From assembly GCA_030374805.1 (NCBI GenBank), contig JARGSG010000115.1, positions 62,001-126,000 on the forward strand: 64,000 nt of DNA, written 5' to 3'. The stretch is from Gracilaria gracilis. Its lineage: Eukaryota > Rhodophyta > Florideophyceae > Gracilariales > Gracilariaceae. A program made the position numbers and the translations under genes. The notes beneath the pieces were generated by a model, which was given only the letters and a program-made list of their open reading frames with translations, was not told the DNA's origin and did no database searches. Every line of letters starts with the position of its first letter. Position 1 is the first letter of the stretch. Below are positions 46,591-56,521 of this stretch, in pieces.

Positions 46591-47586
46591 ATGGAATCCG
46601 GGCGCGAGGAACTCACGAACCAAATGGTCAAATCATTTGACGTGGCCCGGGTTCATCGCGAGCACCAACGTCCTGTGTCATGCCTTGATACTACTCAAAA
46701 TGGACATATCATTATATCATCAAGCGCGGATCATAATCTCGTCGTATATGACACTCTGGACGGTTCTATCACTGGCAAAATTCCGGTACGAAAGTACGGA
46801 GCTGGTGTAGTTCGATTCGTCCAAGACACGAACCCCTCAACCGTGGTCACGGCATCAACTGCAGAAGACAACAAAATCCGTGCCCTTGACATCGAATCTC
46901 AACGCTACATTCGTTATTTTGCTGGACATGAATCTAAGGTCGTTTCAATTGCTGCCTCACCAGCCGGACCGGATTTCATCTCATGTTCCGAAGATTCATG
47001 TGTTATGTTGTGGGATTGTCGTTCAGAAAACGCCCTGGGAAGGGTGAAGACGGATGGTACTCCTGTTGTTGCATACGATCCAAAGGGACTGATATTCGGT
47101 GTGGCGTACAGGGCAGCAAACTCGAAGACTTTGGTGAAGCTTTACGACGCTCGAAACTACAAAGATGGCCCATTTCTAGAGTTCCCATTAAGCAATCCAT
47201 CAGATTCTCTTCCCACTTGTCTTAAATTCTCTTCGGATGGAGAATACTTCTTACTTGTTGACACAGACAGCGAAGCAAAGGTTTCCATCTATGATGCGTA
47301 TAAGGGTGCTTCCTATCGCACTCTGACAGGTCATAACAATGCCAGAGGTGTTCCATTAGAGGCGTCCTTCAGCCCCAACTCAGCCTTCATTTCGAGTGGC
47401 TCAGGCGATGGCTCCGTCTATGTTTGGGATTTGCAGGAGGAGAAAGTACTACTCAACGCACCAAGCATCCATGCCATGGCGAGTGCATGCACAATTTGGA
47501 ACCCGGTTTACGCGCTTCTGGTTACAGCTTGTCAGAATGTGGCCTTTTGGCTCCCTTCCGAAGACTATCACGCAAATGATTACTAA
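46591..47586 (+). CDS. WDR82: WDR82/Swd2 WD40 protein (COMPASS and termination factor subunit)
   Basis: The protein is 331 aa from ATG 46591 (CAACATGGAA). It is a seven-bladed WD40 propeller. Segments characteristic of WDR82/Swd2/S2L are seen: MVKSFDVARVHREH, IISSSADHNLVVYD, RYIRYFAGHESKVVSIAASP, FISCSEDSCVMLWDCRS, YDPKGLIFGVAYRA, DGPFLEFPL, EASFSPNSAFISSGSGDGSV, and the end ACQNVAFWLPSED, which matches human WDR82's ending closely. WDR82 tethers SET1/COMPASS to the Ser5-phosphorylated Pol II tail and also works in the PTW/PP1 and cleavage/termination complexes. Length equals the usual ~310-330 aa. Confidence 0.93.
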   Translation: MESGREELTNQMVKSFDVARVHREHQRPVSCLDTTQNGHIIISSSADHNLVVYDTLDGSITGKIPVRKYGAGVVRFVQDTNPSTVVTASTAEDNKIRALDIESQRYIRYFAGHESKVVSIAASPAGPDFISCSEDSCVMLWDCRSENALGRVKTDGTPVVAYDPKGLIFGVAYRAANSKTLVKLYDARNYKDGPFLEFPLSNPSDSLPTCLKFSSDGEYFLLVDTDSEAKVSIYDAYKGASYRTLTGHNNARGVPLEASFSPNSAFISSGSGDGSVYVWDLQEEKVLLNAPSIHAMASACTIWNPVYALLVTACQNVAFWLPSEDYHANDY

Positions 47587-48188
47587 CCTGTGCAGGCTTC
47601 CTTCTTGTTTGCATGTATTTTGTGGTGGCACGACAAGTTATTCCCATGTCTGAAATGGGAAGAAGTCTTCGGAAGTCACCGAACAGCTATATGAACTAAA
47701 CCCTGACCTCTTGCAGGGAATTCCGAAGTATGTTGATCATTCACTCAAACTTCGCAAACCCGAACTTCACTCTCGCATTCCGAGACTATTGGAATACCCT
47801 TGCACGGCAAAGGGTTAAGGACTACCTCCCCGACATCTCAAAGGATTGTCATGTCTTGTCTCTCTTCGAGCGTCAAGCACGCCATGGTCGCCCGCCATGG
47901 TCGCCCGCCATTTTTAGTTTGCATCCATAATAACGTAACGAAAAAGGCAGTCCCGCTCCTATAAGCCCAGCCAATGTTCAACTGTTTAAAAGATTACCAG
48001 TGTGTGATGAGCTCTCTAGCTCTTCGATTGCATCAGGTTGATGAAGAACCAGTGTGTGATGAGCGCTCTAGCTCTTCGATTGCATCAGGTTGATGATGAA
48101 CAGAAGCAAAAAAACAAGTCGCCCACTTAGTAAAGACCATTGACAGCACTTTACCGAACTATTTACTTGTCCTGACTCTACATAAACG
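47587..48188. other. Convergent spacer (WDR82 / RRP5) with two small repeats
   Basis: Includes a 14-bp doublet around GCCATGGTCGCCC (47881-47912) and the 52-bp tandem duplication (47996-48099). No gene seen. Confidence 0.5.
47996..48099. repeat. 52-bp tandem duplication
   Basis: Two head-to-tail copies starting ACCAGTGTGTGATGAGC, differing at a few positions. They lie in the 3' spacer of RRP5. Confidence 0.9.
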
Positions 48189-51100
48189 TTAGTCTGTGTT
48201 CGGCGTGTTTTTCTCAACAAAGTCCCTGGCTTGTTTCTTGACATCAGCTTGGTTTTCCTTCGTTCCATAGGTCTTCTCGAAGTTGAGCCATTTCTTGAAG
48301 GCAAATTTCATCTTCTTGGAACTGAGTTCTAACCGCACTAGGCGTTGAAAGAGAGCCCGAACCTGTTCCACAATGTCATGAAGGACTTCGCCTTCAGCCG
48401 TGGAACATCGTCGCACTTCCATATCAAGATAAATACTCCACAGATCAAGACGTTTTGGGAAACTTCCAACAATAGATTCAAAAACCGTACGACCTCGTTC
48501 TGGAGAGCCATACTTATACTCAAACTGAGCGAACTTCGATATGATCTCAATATGTCTTTGCTTGTCCAAGGACATTAAAGCTCGTTCTAGTGTTAGTCGA
48601 GCGCCTCGCAAATCTCCGTCTGCGAATTGACTCTGCCCCTTCGCAATCCAAACGTCTTCATATGCTTTAAACCGTTGTGTTGCTCTCCGTAATATTTCCT
48701 CCGAAAGACTGGGACTAGAGCTTCTCAGAGCAGAGGAAACTCGCAGATGAAAATCCTTCACGTCTGTTATTCTTCCGCATCCTCTCTCGAACACTCGGAG
48801 CACAGCAGCGTCTCGTTTGACCCCCAAACTGTCGTTCAACTCTGGGTCCTTAGAGTTCATCATACCAAAGCTCGCTTCCAAGTTCACATAAGCACACCAA
48901 AGGTTTACTCTCTCTGCTTCTGATTCCAAGCTAATCGACTCCAGAGCTCTTTCAGCTACACTCCGGGCCTTATCAATTTGCGACAAACCCAAGCAAAATG
49001 CCATATATCGTATCCACAGTACCGAGTTGTTGGGATCACCCATCAAAAGCCGTTCATAATCCTCAACTGTCTCAGGAGCATCAGGGTTGTTTGCAATCGC
49101 TTCCTCACGAATGCGAATCTCTCTTTCCAACGCTGCTTTTTCTCTCTTCTTCTCCCGCTTTTCTCGAGTACGATTCTTGCCGTCCTTTGCGATCGCATCT
49201 ATAGGCTTTCCGTCTTGCCCAACTTCCCCCTCTTCTTGGACTTCTTGAACCGACGTTTTTTCCGTATCAGGCTCCTCATCAAAGTTGAAGCCATAAGATA
49301 CCTTCAAGGGCGGTACAGAAGATGCACTCTGTTGATCAAATAGTAAGCTGGATCTTCCGCTGGGCGCAAAGTCGGTCGGTAACTCTTCCTCATTTAGCTG
49401 AACCCTTCCTCCTACACCAGCCTCGCAAGCGTCAGAGTCGTCAGTTTCCTTCTCTAGCCCTTCACCCCCAACATTGTCTTCTTGCTTAGTTTCATGTTCG
49501 TTTCTCTCGACACTAATGACTTCTATCTCATTGAGCTCGCTGTTCCCACTCTTGGCCCGAAATCTAGCTTTGTCGTTTTCCTCTAACACAGCCGAGACCT
49601 CATCATCATTCATATGAATAGCTTCGAAATAGCAACGTTTAGTCCCAACATTAACTCTACTGTTTCGCACTTTGATGACAATGGCAGTTATCTCCTGTCC
49701 AACTTCCCACTCGTCAAAAGTATTACTGACAAAACGGTCCTGATCGACTTCGCTCTTGTGCAACAAGGCAACTCCACCATGCCCAATATTAATCAGAGCA
49801 CCAAAAGGCTCAATCTTTCGCACAGTTCCTGTTACTTTCATCCCTTCTGTGAACTCCTTACGCAAGACATCCTCGGCGAGCTTCCGACGTGGTCTCTTTC
49901 GCAAAACCATAGAGAGCTTTAAAGAGCTCTTTTCCATGCTGGCTAGTTTGCCTTGTACCAGCTTTCCTGCAGGAAACATATCTTTTGGATCAGTGACAAA
50001 CTCATCAGACAAGTCACAGAGTTTCACATGAGCAGATATCCCCCTTCCAATACTTACAAAACAGCCCTTTTTGTCCACTGCTCTCACGAAACCTCGGAGT
50101 TCCTTTCCAGTCTCGAGTTCTGCTACAGAGGACGTTGACAGTAGCGGGTCGCGGGCATTGAAGTCTGATTCTGGAGTCCTCATTGTGAGGCATACTGTTC
50201 GCTTCTTCTGTCCAGTTTCTGCTTTTGAAACTAATACTCGACGAACACGCACAACATCCCCGTCTTTGAGCTTTTGCATTTTCAAGACAACTTCTTCAAA
50301 GTCTGACGAAACATCGCAAATATCAACCATTTTCCAAGACGAAGTTTCTTCTTCTTTCCACCGTGCATTCCATGGGATAAGGACTTTAACGCCATGCCCT
50401 GGAATCACGTCCCTTACGATACCGAGGAACGGCTTGTCATCCTGAGCGCCATTCTCAGACATGATGCCTTTTAGTAGCTTAGAGCCTTGCTCAGTCTTCG
50501 TTATCTTACAAACGACAGGTATGCCAGGCTCGATGTTCACGGCTTCGTCTTCAAACAAGCAGTTGACATCAGATACGGAAATCCGAGTGTCTGATCCGGC
50601 CGTGACTAAGGTTCTGTTTTTGCTACCATTTTCGTCACTACCAGGCTTCTTAAACCTCGTCGACACATGTTGCACGAAACCAAGGACCTTGGCTCCCGTT
50701 TCTAGCTTAACAGGGGTGGGGGTCTTGTTAAGTGAAAGGTCCAAAACCAATGGAAGTTTGTTCTCCTTGTCCTCGTGCCTTCGAATTCCGCAGACATAAG
50801 CAGGACAAACAATAGATCCTACCTTGGGTAAACCGTACTTAAATGCATACAGCTCTGACAGGGGTCCAAGTGGAACCTTTCTAAGCTCTTCTTCTGAAAG
50901 CGCACCAGTCTTCGTCACGTGCAGCTGACCAACCACACCGGGTCCAATTCCGATATGCACATGTGATGAGAAAGACTGCGTCACTTTTCCAGTAACCTGC
51001 ATCCCAATTACTCCAGATTCGTCTTGTGCAGCAGTTGACTTCAAAACAGATATACTAGTAACGTCAGCCAGGTTTGACCGAAGCTTCCGTTCTTTCCCAG

Positions 51101-54100
51101 CTGTTGCTCGACCTTGCGATTGAGCCCAGTTGATTGCCACCAGGATTCGATCACTGCTCTTCCGAATTGTTTTTATAACCTTACATTTCAGCATTGTACC
51201 TGGCCGAAGTTGTAGCGCGTCATGCAAAGGAGGAAAGAGTGCGAAAGCGATAACAGACTTCTTCTTCGAAACCTCCACGCTCAGAATGATGTATATGTGT
51301 TTCAGGAGTAAAACGCGCGCCCATACTTCGCTTTCTACAGGAAGAACGAACTTTCTGGTGTGACCTGAAACGACTCCCTCGTCTTCGGACAAATCTACAA
51401 CGCCAGAGAACGGATCAACGTCAAGGATCCGTAATGTTTGTTTTCGCTTCTCCAGAGAATCAGATGTTTCGATGTCCTTCATATCAATATCATTCACAGT
51501 CTCCTCTCCCTCATGTAGAACAACATCTGGATTTGCCTCGTTGGTGTTGAAAGCAACACCCATTGCAGTGGATTCATCCAATTTCAAGTTGTAAAGGGTC
51601 CCAAACGGTCTTGAGCTGCCTGGTGCGGACTCTATTAGTGTGCCTATCTTGAATTTTCGATCTGCAGGTTTCCCAACTAGGACTGATCGCCATTCCTCAA
51701 TGCAAGGAAACAGTCCGATGCAGTCTCCTTCATGAGCAGTAGACCCAACATCCGATGGTCGCATAGATAGTGTGAACCGTTTCTTCACTATGTCAACGTC
51801 CTCAACAAGTACTGAGCATGATTGATGCATTTTCAGATACCTTGCTGGGTCGCTTACAAACTGATCGGCTATTCGGGACTTTCGAACAAAACCAACGACA
51901 TCGCCTAAGAATCCTACTATTACCCCACCAGGTAATAGAGCCTTGACATACCCACGAAGGAAAGTTCCATTGCCGCTTTTCTCCGCTTCAGAGTACATTT
52001 TCCTGAGGTCCTCGAACGACTTTGGTAAGCTTTTTGTATCAGCCGCTTTTCTCAGACTTGGCTTCATCGACACAATCGGGGCACCCATCCCAACAGAAAG
52101 TACAAGCAAATTTCTTACACACAGAGGTTCTGAAGAGCTTTGTTCTCCAGATGACACATGTTTTCTAATTTCAGAAGTGAGCCTCTCAGACAGACCGTGT
52201 ACATCTGAGAGATGCCCAAAAGGTAGTCGGCAAGTTATTGCATTCGACTTCTGATTGCTCATTTGGACATCTTCGGTCGGATTGTCGGCCAGATTGGCAG
52301 CTACGGACAACAGAACAGACTTGCTTTGTTCATCTATACCAGTAACTATGCCATGCACTCGCTCACCTACAAGCAGTTTCCCTTCTTGCGTACTGAGATC
52401 TGTTTGTAGGCTCATTGAAAGAGACAGCCTTCGATTAACTGGGTCCGCACTAACAATTCTTACATGAACGGTTTCTCCAATGGGATAAACTTCTTCAATC
52501 TTGGAAGGGGTCTTCTGCCCACTCCTATCCAATGAGAGAGAGTCAGATCGAACTAGCCCGACTACTCCATTGCAGAATTCAACCAAAAGTCCACCTTTTG
52601 ATGTCACCATCCTCGATGTCCCACTGAAAACGTATTGGGAACCCAAGTCCCCGTCTCTTATTAAATCACTGCGCGAAACCAATAATGTGTCCTTCGCTTG
52701 TTGGTATGACGTGAGCACTGGATATGCAGGAGACACCAGAGATCGTCGAGCCGTCAAGTAAATTTTGCCTCGATCAACTTTCACATACAAGACTCTGCAC
52801 TTTAGTAGAGCACCTATTCGCAAGTGCGGATGTTTGGATAACCGGGTGGAGGGTATAGGAACGTCGGAGACATGTAAATGAGGGATAATGCCATTCAAAT
52901 ATGGGTCGCCGTCAACTGCAACAGAAACTGATCCTAGTGACGTGTGTGACAACACTCGGCAGTCATAGACCGATCCGGCTTCAATCTCGTCAATAGTAAG
53001 AGCCTTTCTTGACAAAACACTGCGACGCATATCAACGTTAATTACCCCATCGAGACGCGAGATTGAAATTATACGTGCGGCAGTATCGACCTTCATACCC
53101 TTCTGATACCTTGATTCCAGCTTTAACCCTTTTGAGTCTGATATGCGACTCAAGTGGGCAAATATCGGTACCTTTTGTTCATAGTGCATGAAGGTATCAG
53201 GATTCTTATCTGCCTCTGAATCGCGGACGAGTCCGCCCTCTTCAGATAGATTCATGTCCTCCTCCTCGCATGTCTCTTCGGAGCACTGGCGCATTAGAAT
53301 ACCAAAGCCAGGCTTAACCTGATCAATTATGAGAGATTTCAAGATAGTTCCTGTTCTCAATTCGGACGGAATTCGCCGCGGAACTGCGTTCTTCACCAGT
53401 GAATCAAGAAGCGTGCCACCGATTCGCTTCAAAGCTGAGTCAACATATAAGAGGCGGGTCGACACTTGTTTGCCAGGTTCATAGACCATTTCCCCAGCTT
53501 CGTTTCGAGGAACATGAGTAACGTCAACTTCGATGCTAAATATACCAAATGCTGTGAGTACCAAACCACCATCTCCGACTTGTACAGTCTTGGCCTTGAC
53601 CAGCATTCCAGCGCATAGATCCCGATAAGTTACTGCTTCGCTTGACTCGAGTGCCGCATTGAGCACGTCTTTTCGAATAGAACTCAGTTTCACAGCTGCA
53701 GAAAAGCTCTTGCTTCGCTTCCCAGGCAAAGGGACTTCCTTCAATGTAACAGCTTCTATGGGCGCTCCGGGTTTCAACGTTTGCTTTTCTCGCGATATGT
53801 GACACTTCTGGAAGGAAAGAAAACCCGTGTGTGCAATATGATTGCCAAATGAGACAACATACCCATGGTCCTCAATGGACTTGATTACTCCATAGCTTGG
53901 AAATCCTTTCCGCAAGATGTGCTTCGGATTTAAGCCGACATTCAACAACTCTGGTCTTAAAGATACACGTGCCGCTTTCCTTCCGTGGTAGTTCGAATCA
54001 ATGTCAACCACGACAGCACGTACAACGCTTCCTACCGTCAATACTTCGTACAATCGGAGTGGGAGATCTTGTACGTCGTCCACATCGGTATCGCTAGTGT

Positions 54101-54482
54101 CAGAATCGCTTCCACCGAGACCGGATTTCAGTCCTGTTCGTCGGCTTTGGCGGGCCTGGTTCTGGACCAAAACTTCATCCGGGTCTGCAGCAGCTCTTAC
54201 GCCACCTGGAATAGTGAACTCCACGCCATTTACGTCAGCTTTGGTCACAAGGGCGAGAACAGTCATCCCAGCAGAAAGACGAGAAAAGCTGAGACCGCTT
54301 CCATGACGTGTGACAGTATCTTGAACAAGAGTCTCGTTCTTCGACTCCTTTTTCTTGGGCCTTTTCAGCTGCGGTCCAAACAAAATCTGCCCGTTTCGTT
54401 TTCGAACGCGTGGAGTCGAACCTGGGGCAGCACCTCTAGGAAATAAATCGCCCTCAGTATCTTTATGACGACTTCCAACCAT
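48189..54482 (-). CDS. RRP5: RRP5/PDCD11 ribosome-biogenesis protein (S1 repeats plus HAT domain)
   Basis: The protein is 2097 aa from ATG 54482, with no intron. The N terminus has GDLFPRGA and a KRPKKK nuclear signal. A long array of S1 OB-fold repeats follows (about a dozen), visible as repeated patterns such as GYVVSFGNHIAHTGFLS, GALINIGHGGVALLHKSEV and GCFVSIGRGISAHVKL. An acidic linker (about 1680-1780) leads into C-terminal HAT/TPR-like helices (DYERLLMGDPNNSVLWIRYM, ARSVAERALESI, ARLTLERALMSL, FESIVGSFPKRLDLWSIYLD). Rrp5 is a nucleolar factor needed for both 18S and 5.8S/25S rRNA maturation. Yeast Rrp5 and human PDCD11 have 1729 and 1871 aa, so this one is longer, mainly in the linkers. 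Confidence 0.95.
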   Translation of the reverse strand: MVGSRHKDTEGDLFPRGAAPGSTPRVRKRNGQILFGPQLKRPKKKESKNETLVQDTVTRHGSGLSFSRLSAGMTVLALVTKADVNGVEFTIPGGVRAAADPDEVLVQNQARQSRRTGLKSGLGGSDSDTSDTDVDDVQDLPLRLYEVLTVGSVVRAVVVDIDSNYHGRKAARVSLRPELLNVGLNPKHILRKGFPSYGVIKSIEDHGYVVSFGNHIAHTGFLSFQKCHISREKQTLKPGAPIEAVTLKEVPLPGKRSKSFSAAVKLSSIRKDVLNAALESSEAVTYRDLCAGMLVKAKTVQVGDGGLVLTAFGIFSIEVDVTHVPRNEAGEMVYEPGKQVSTRLLYVDSALKRIGGTLLDSLVKNAVPRRIPSELRTGTILKSLIIDQVKPGFGILMRQCSEETCEEEDMNLSEEGGLVRDSEADKNPDTFMHYEQKVPIFAHLSRISDSKGLKLESRYQKGMKVDTAARIISISRLDGVINVDMRRSVLSRKALTIDEIEAGSVYDCRVLSHTSLGSVSVAVDGDPYLNGIIPHLHVSDVPIPSTRLSKHPHLRIGALLKCRVLYVKVDRGKIYLTARRSLVSPAYPVLTSYQQAKDTLLVSRSDLIRDGDLGSQYVFSGTSRMVTSKGGLLVEFCNGVVGLVRSDSLSLDRSGQKTPSKIEEVYPIGETVHVRIVSADPVNRRLSLSMSLQTDLSTQEGKLLVGERVHGIVTGIDEQSKSVLLSVAANLADNPTEDVQMSNQKSNAITCRLPFGHLSDVHGLSERLTSEIRKHVSSGEQSSSEPLCVRNLLVLSVGMGAPIVSMKPSLRKAADTKSLPKSFEDLRKMYSEAEKSGNGTFLRGYVKALLPGGVIVGFLGDVVGFVRKSRIADQFVSDPARYLKMHQSCSVLVEDVDIVKKRFTLSMRPSDVGSTAHEGDCIGLFPCIEEWRSVLVGKPADRKFKIGTLIESAPGSSRPFGTLYNLKLDESTAMGVAFNTNEANPDVVLHEGEETVNDIDMKDIETSDSLEKRKQTLRILDVDPFSGVVDLSEDEGVVSGHTRKFVLPVESEVWARVLLLKHIYIILSVEVSKKKSVIAFALFPPLHDALQLRPGTMLKCKVIKTIRKSSDRILVAINWAQSQGRATAGKERKLRSNLADVTSISVLKSTAAQDESGVIGMQVTGKVTQSFSSHVHIGIGPGVVGQLHVTKTGALSEEELRKVPLGPLSELYAFKYGLPKVGSIVCPAYVCGIRRHEDKENKLPLVLDLSLNKTPTPVKLETGAKVLGFVQHVSTRFKKPGSDENGSKNRTLVTAGSDTRISVSDVNCLFEDEAVNIEPGIPVVCKITKTEQGSKLLKGIMSENGAQDDKPFLGIVRDVIPGHGVKVLIPWNARWKEEETSSWKMVDICDVSSDFEEVVLKMQKLKDGDVVRVRRVLVSKAETGQKKRTVCLTMRTPESDFNARDPLLSTSSVAELETGKELRGFVRAVDKKGCFVSIGRGISAHVKLCDLSDEFVTDPKDMFPAGKLVQGKLASMEKSSLKLSMVLRKRPRRKLAEDVLRKEFTEGMKVTGTVRKIEPFGALINIGHGGVALLHKSEVDQDRFVSNTFDEWEVGQEITAIVIKVRNSRVNVGTKRCYFEAIHMNDDEVSAVLEENDKARFRAKSGNSELNEIEVISVERNEHETKQEDNVGGEGLEKETDDSDACEAGVGGRVQLNEEELPTDFAPSGRSSLLFDQQSASSVPPLKVSYGFNFDEEPDTEKTSVQEVQEEGEVGQDGKPIDAIAKDGKNRTREKREKKREKAALEREIRIREEAIANNPDAPETVEDYERLLMGDPNNSVLWIRYMAFCLGLSQIDKARSVAERALESISLESEAERVNLWCAYVNLEASFGMMNSKDPELNDSLGVKRDAAVLRVFERGCGRITDVKDFHLRVSSALRSSSPSLSEEILRRATQRFKAYEDVWIAKGQSQFADGDLRGARLTLERALMSLDKQRHIEIISKFAQFEYKYGSPERGRTVFESIVGSFPKRLDLWSIYLDMEVRRCSTAEGEVLHDIVEQVRALFQRLVRLELSSKKMKFAFKKWLNFEKTYGTKENQADVKKQARDFVEKNTPNTD

Positions 54483-54893
54483 TTCCCAACTTGAGAGGGA
54501 GTGCAGTTGGATTGGTCAGCTGCGCAGCTCTGTTGTCTTATGCCAATTTCTTCTTCGCAGCTATCCAACAGTTAATAGTTACCCCTGTCGCGAAGCCTAT
54601 CACAGAACCTTGAAGAACTCAGCGAAGTGGAATGTTCATAAACAAAGGCCCTTCGACATTCAAAGGTATATTCGCAAACATTAACCGCCGGCGGACAATC
54701 TACGACGTTGCAGGTGTGTGCCTCACAGAGGCGGATCAAAGCAATGCTCCAAAGTTTGGAGTGCAAACTGCGAAAATAGAAAATCAAGCTTTTCAGAAAC
54801 CCTTATTTTCTGAAACTTTTGGCCCTGCTTTGAATCACCTGAAAGCCTGATCGCCTAGAGATACCATCTCCATCAAGCACCTTGACTATCCAC
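54483..54893. promoter_or_regulatory. Divergent promoter of RRP5 and the RluA-family gene
   Basis: 411 bp with no TATA box. It contains copy B of the 23-bp palindromic element (54746-54768), roughly midway but nearer the RluA-family start. Confidence 0.5.
54746..54768. repeat. 23-bp palindromic element, copy B
   Basis: Identical to 10982-11004: CTCCAAAGTTTGGAG plus flank TGCAAAC. It lies 126 bp upstream of ATG 54894. Confidence 0.75.
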
Positions 54894-55991
54894 ATGACGA
54901 TATTTGCTACTCGTGTTTGTCCATACCTTTCAGTCAGGGCTCTAGCTCGGCGCGCCTTCAGTTCGAAACCATTTCCATCTTCGCCAGATGTTTCTTCTCC
55001 ACGATCGTTGGAGCTTCCATGTGCTACCCAACCAGCGCGTTTCAAGGTAGCGGAGGATCTCTCCGGCACACGACTCGATCGTTTTATCAAGAGCAATGCG
55101 CCGGGTCTTCCGCCTGGTCTTATACACCGTCATATCCGTCAATCTCGCGTAAAAGTCAACGGGGCGGTCGAACGCAACCGTGCTACTACTGTTCGTGCAA
55201 ATGATGTGATTAGCTTCCCTGGTGACGTGAAACTCGGATTGACTCGACGGAAGAAGCGCCCACCTGCTAACGATGTCTCGCTTTCGGAAGCAATGCTTAT
55301 CAAGCAATGGTTGCTTTACAGGGATGCCAGAGTTGCGGTGCTGAACAAACCACCGGGCCTGCCAGTTCTCGATAGTCCTCACCAGGAATCATCCCGGACT
55401 CTTGAACAGCTTCTTTGTGGACTGGGTACAGGTCGATATTGGTTGGTACATCGCTTGCACACGATGGCTGGTGGTGCCATTATGGTGGCGAGGGATGTTG
55501 GTGCCGTAACACTGCTTTCGGACTACTTCAGAGCGCGGATGGTGACGCGAGTGTATTGGGGACTGGTCGCCGGCGTCCCTCGGAGCAAGAAGGGAATTAT
55601 AGACATTGATATTGGAGGCAAGAAGGCTGTAACGAGATACCGCGTTGTTCAAATGGTGGATAACCATTATTCCTGGCTTGAGCTAGAACCTCGAACAGGT
55701 CGTGCGAATCAGATTTCAATACACTGCGCGGACGGGCTTGGTACTCCGCTTGTGGGTGATGTCAGCTACGATAATTCACAAGAGGCTCAGCATCCTGTCG
55801 ACCGTGGAGCACTCCAACTGTGCAGTAGAAGCATAACATTCCCTCGCCTCACACAAATCCACTCTCCGAAGCGCCAAAAACGCAAAGGAAAAGCGCCAAA
55901 CCTTGTAACAGTTCAAGCTCCACTCCCCCCTCACATGAAGGACACATGGCGGAGACTCGGAATGCAGGAACGTTTTGCAGCCGATTCCTAG
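54894..55991 (+). CDS. RluA-family pseudouridine synthase homologue lacking the catalytic Asp
   Basis: The protein is 365 aa from ATG 54894; the frame above begins at TTG. The N terminus (TRVCPYLSVRALARRAFSS) looks like a mitochondrial or plastid presequence. An S4 RNA-binding domain follows (GTRLDRFIKSN, HRHIRQSRVKVNG), then the RluA catalytic fold (VAVLNKPPGLPVL). Motif II reads VHRLHTMAGG, so the invariant HRLD aspartate is H189 (CAC for GAC/GAT). The later RTGRxHQIRxH block reads RTGRANQISIH, also altered. The rest, including GTPLVGDVSYD, is intact. Catalysis by the known mechanism is therefore unlikely. A non-catalytic RNA-binding or ribosome-assembly role in an organelle is plausible. 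Confidence 0.88.
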   Translation: MTIFATRVCPYLSVRALARRAFSSKPFPSSPDVSSPRSLELPCATQPARFKVAEDLSGTRLDRFIKSNAPGLPPGLIHRHIRQSRVKVNGAVERNRATTVRANDVISFPGDVKLGLTRRKKRPPANDVSLSEAMLIKQWLLYRDARVAVLNKPPGLPVLDSPHQESSRTLEQLLCGLGTGRYWLVHRLHTMAGGAIMVARDVGAVTLLSDYFRARMVTRVYWGLVAGVPRSKKGIIDIDIGGKKAVTRYRVVQMVDNHYSWLELEPRTGRANQISIHCADGLGTPLVGDVSYDNSQEAQHPVDRGALQLCSRSITFPRLTQIHSPKRQKRKGKAPNLVTVQAPLPPHMKDTWRRLGMQERFAADS

Positions 55992-56521
55992 TAATTACAT
56001 TTATGACTACCCGTATGATACTACTATTTCGCACAACTGCTTTCAGTAGTGAAAACTGAGATGGAGATGAACATCGCTTCAGAATCCGTTGGGCAAAGTG
56101 CTATGACCTTCCATGTTGGCCCCGAAAGTGGTATGAAATGTTGTTCTGTTTGCAGGAACACGTTTGGTTGTTAAGGTGGGGGTGTACACATCCTGCAGTA
56201 ATGAGCTGTAGAAGACCAGTACTTTTTCGGAGTTGATCGCACCAAAACGACGAATCTGTCGAGCGCTAGGGGTGACATTGTTCATGAAAGTCATGAGTGA
56301 ATCGTGTGCATCTGATACGCCTGAACCGAGGAGAAGGTTACAAATGGTCATCTCGTATCCCAAGTAGAAACATAGCTCTGGGAAATGCTGGTCTGTTGAA
56401 GTCTCCTGTCCGTGCAAGCCATGTAAGCACCAACTTACGCTAGCCAAACCACCATCCCTACCCATGCAATTATCGCTAGGTATCCGACTTCAAGGTGTTT
56501 AACCTGCTCTCCTGTGCACCT
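55992..56521. other. Convergent spacer (RluA-family gene / HERPUD-like gene)
   Basis: 530 bp with only a weak minus-strand frame (56079-56465). Nothing recognised. Confidence 0.4.
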
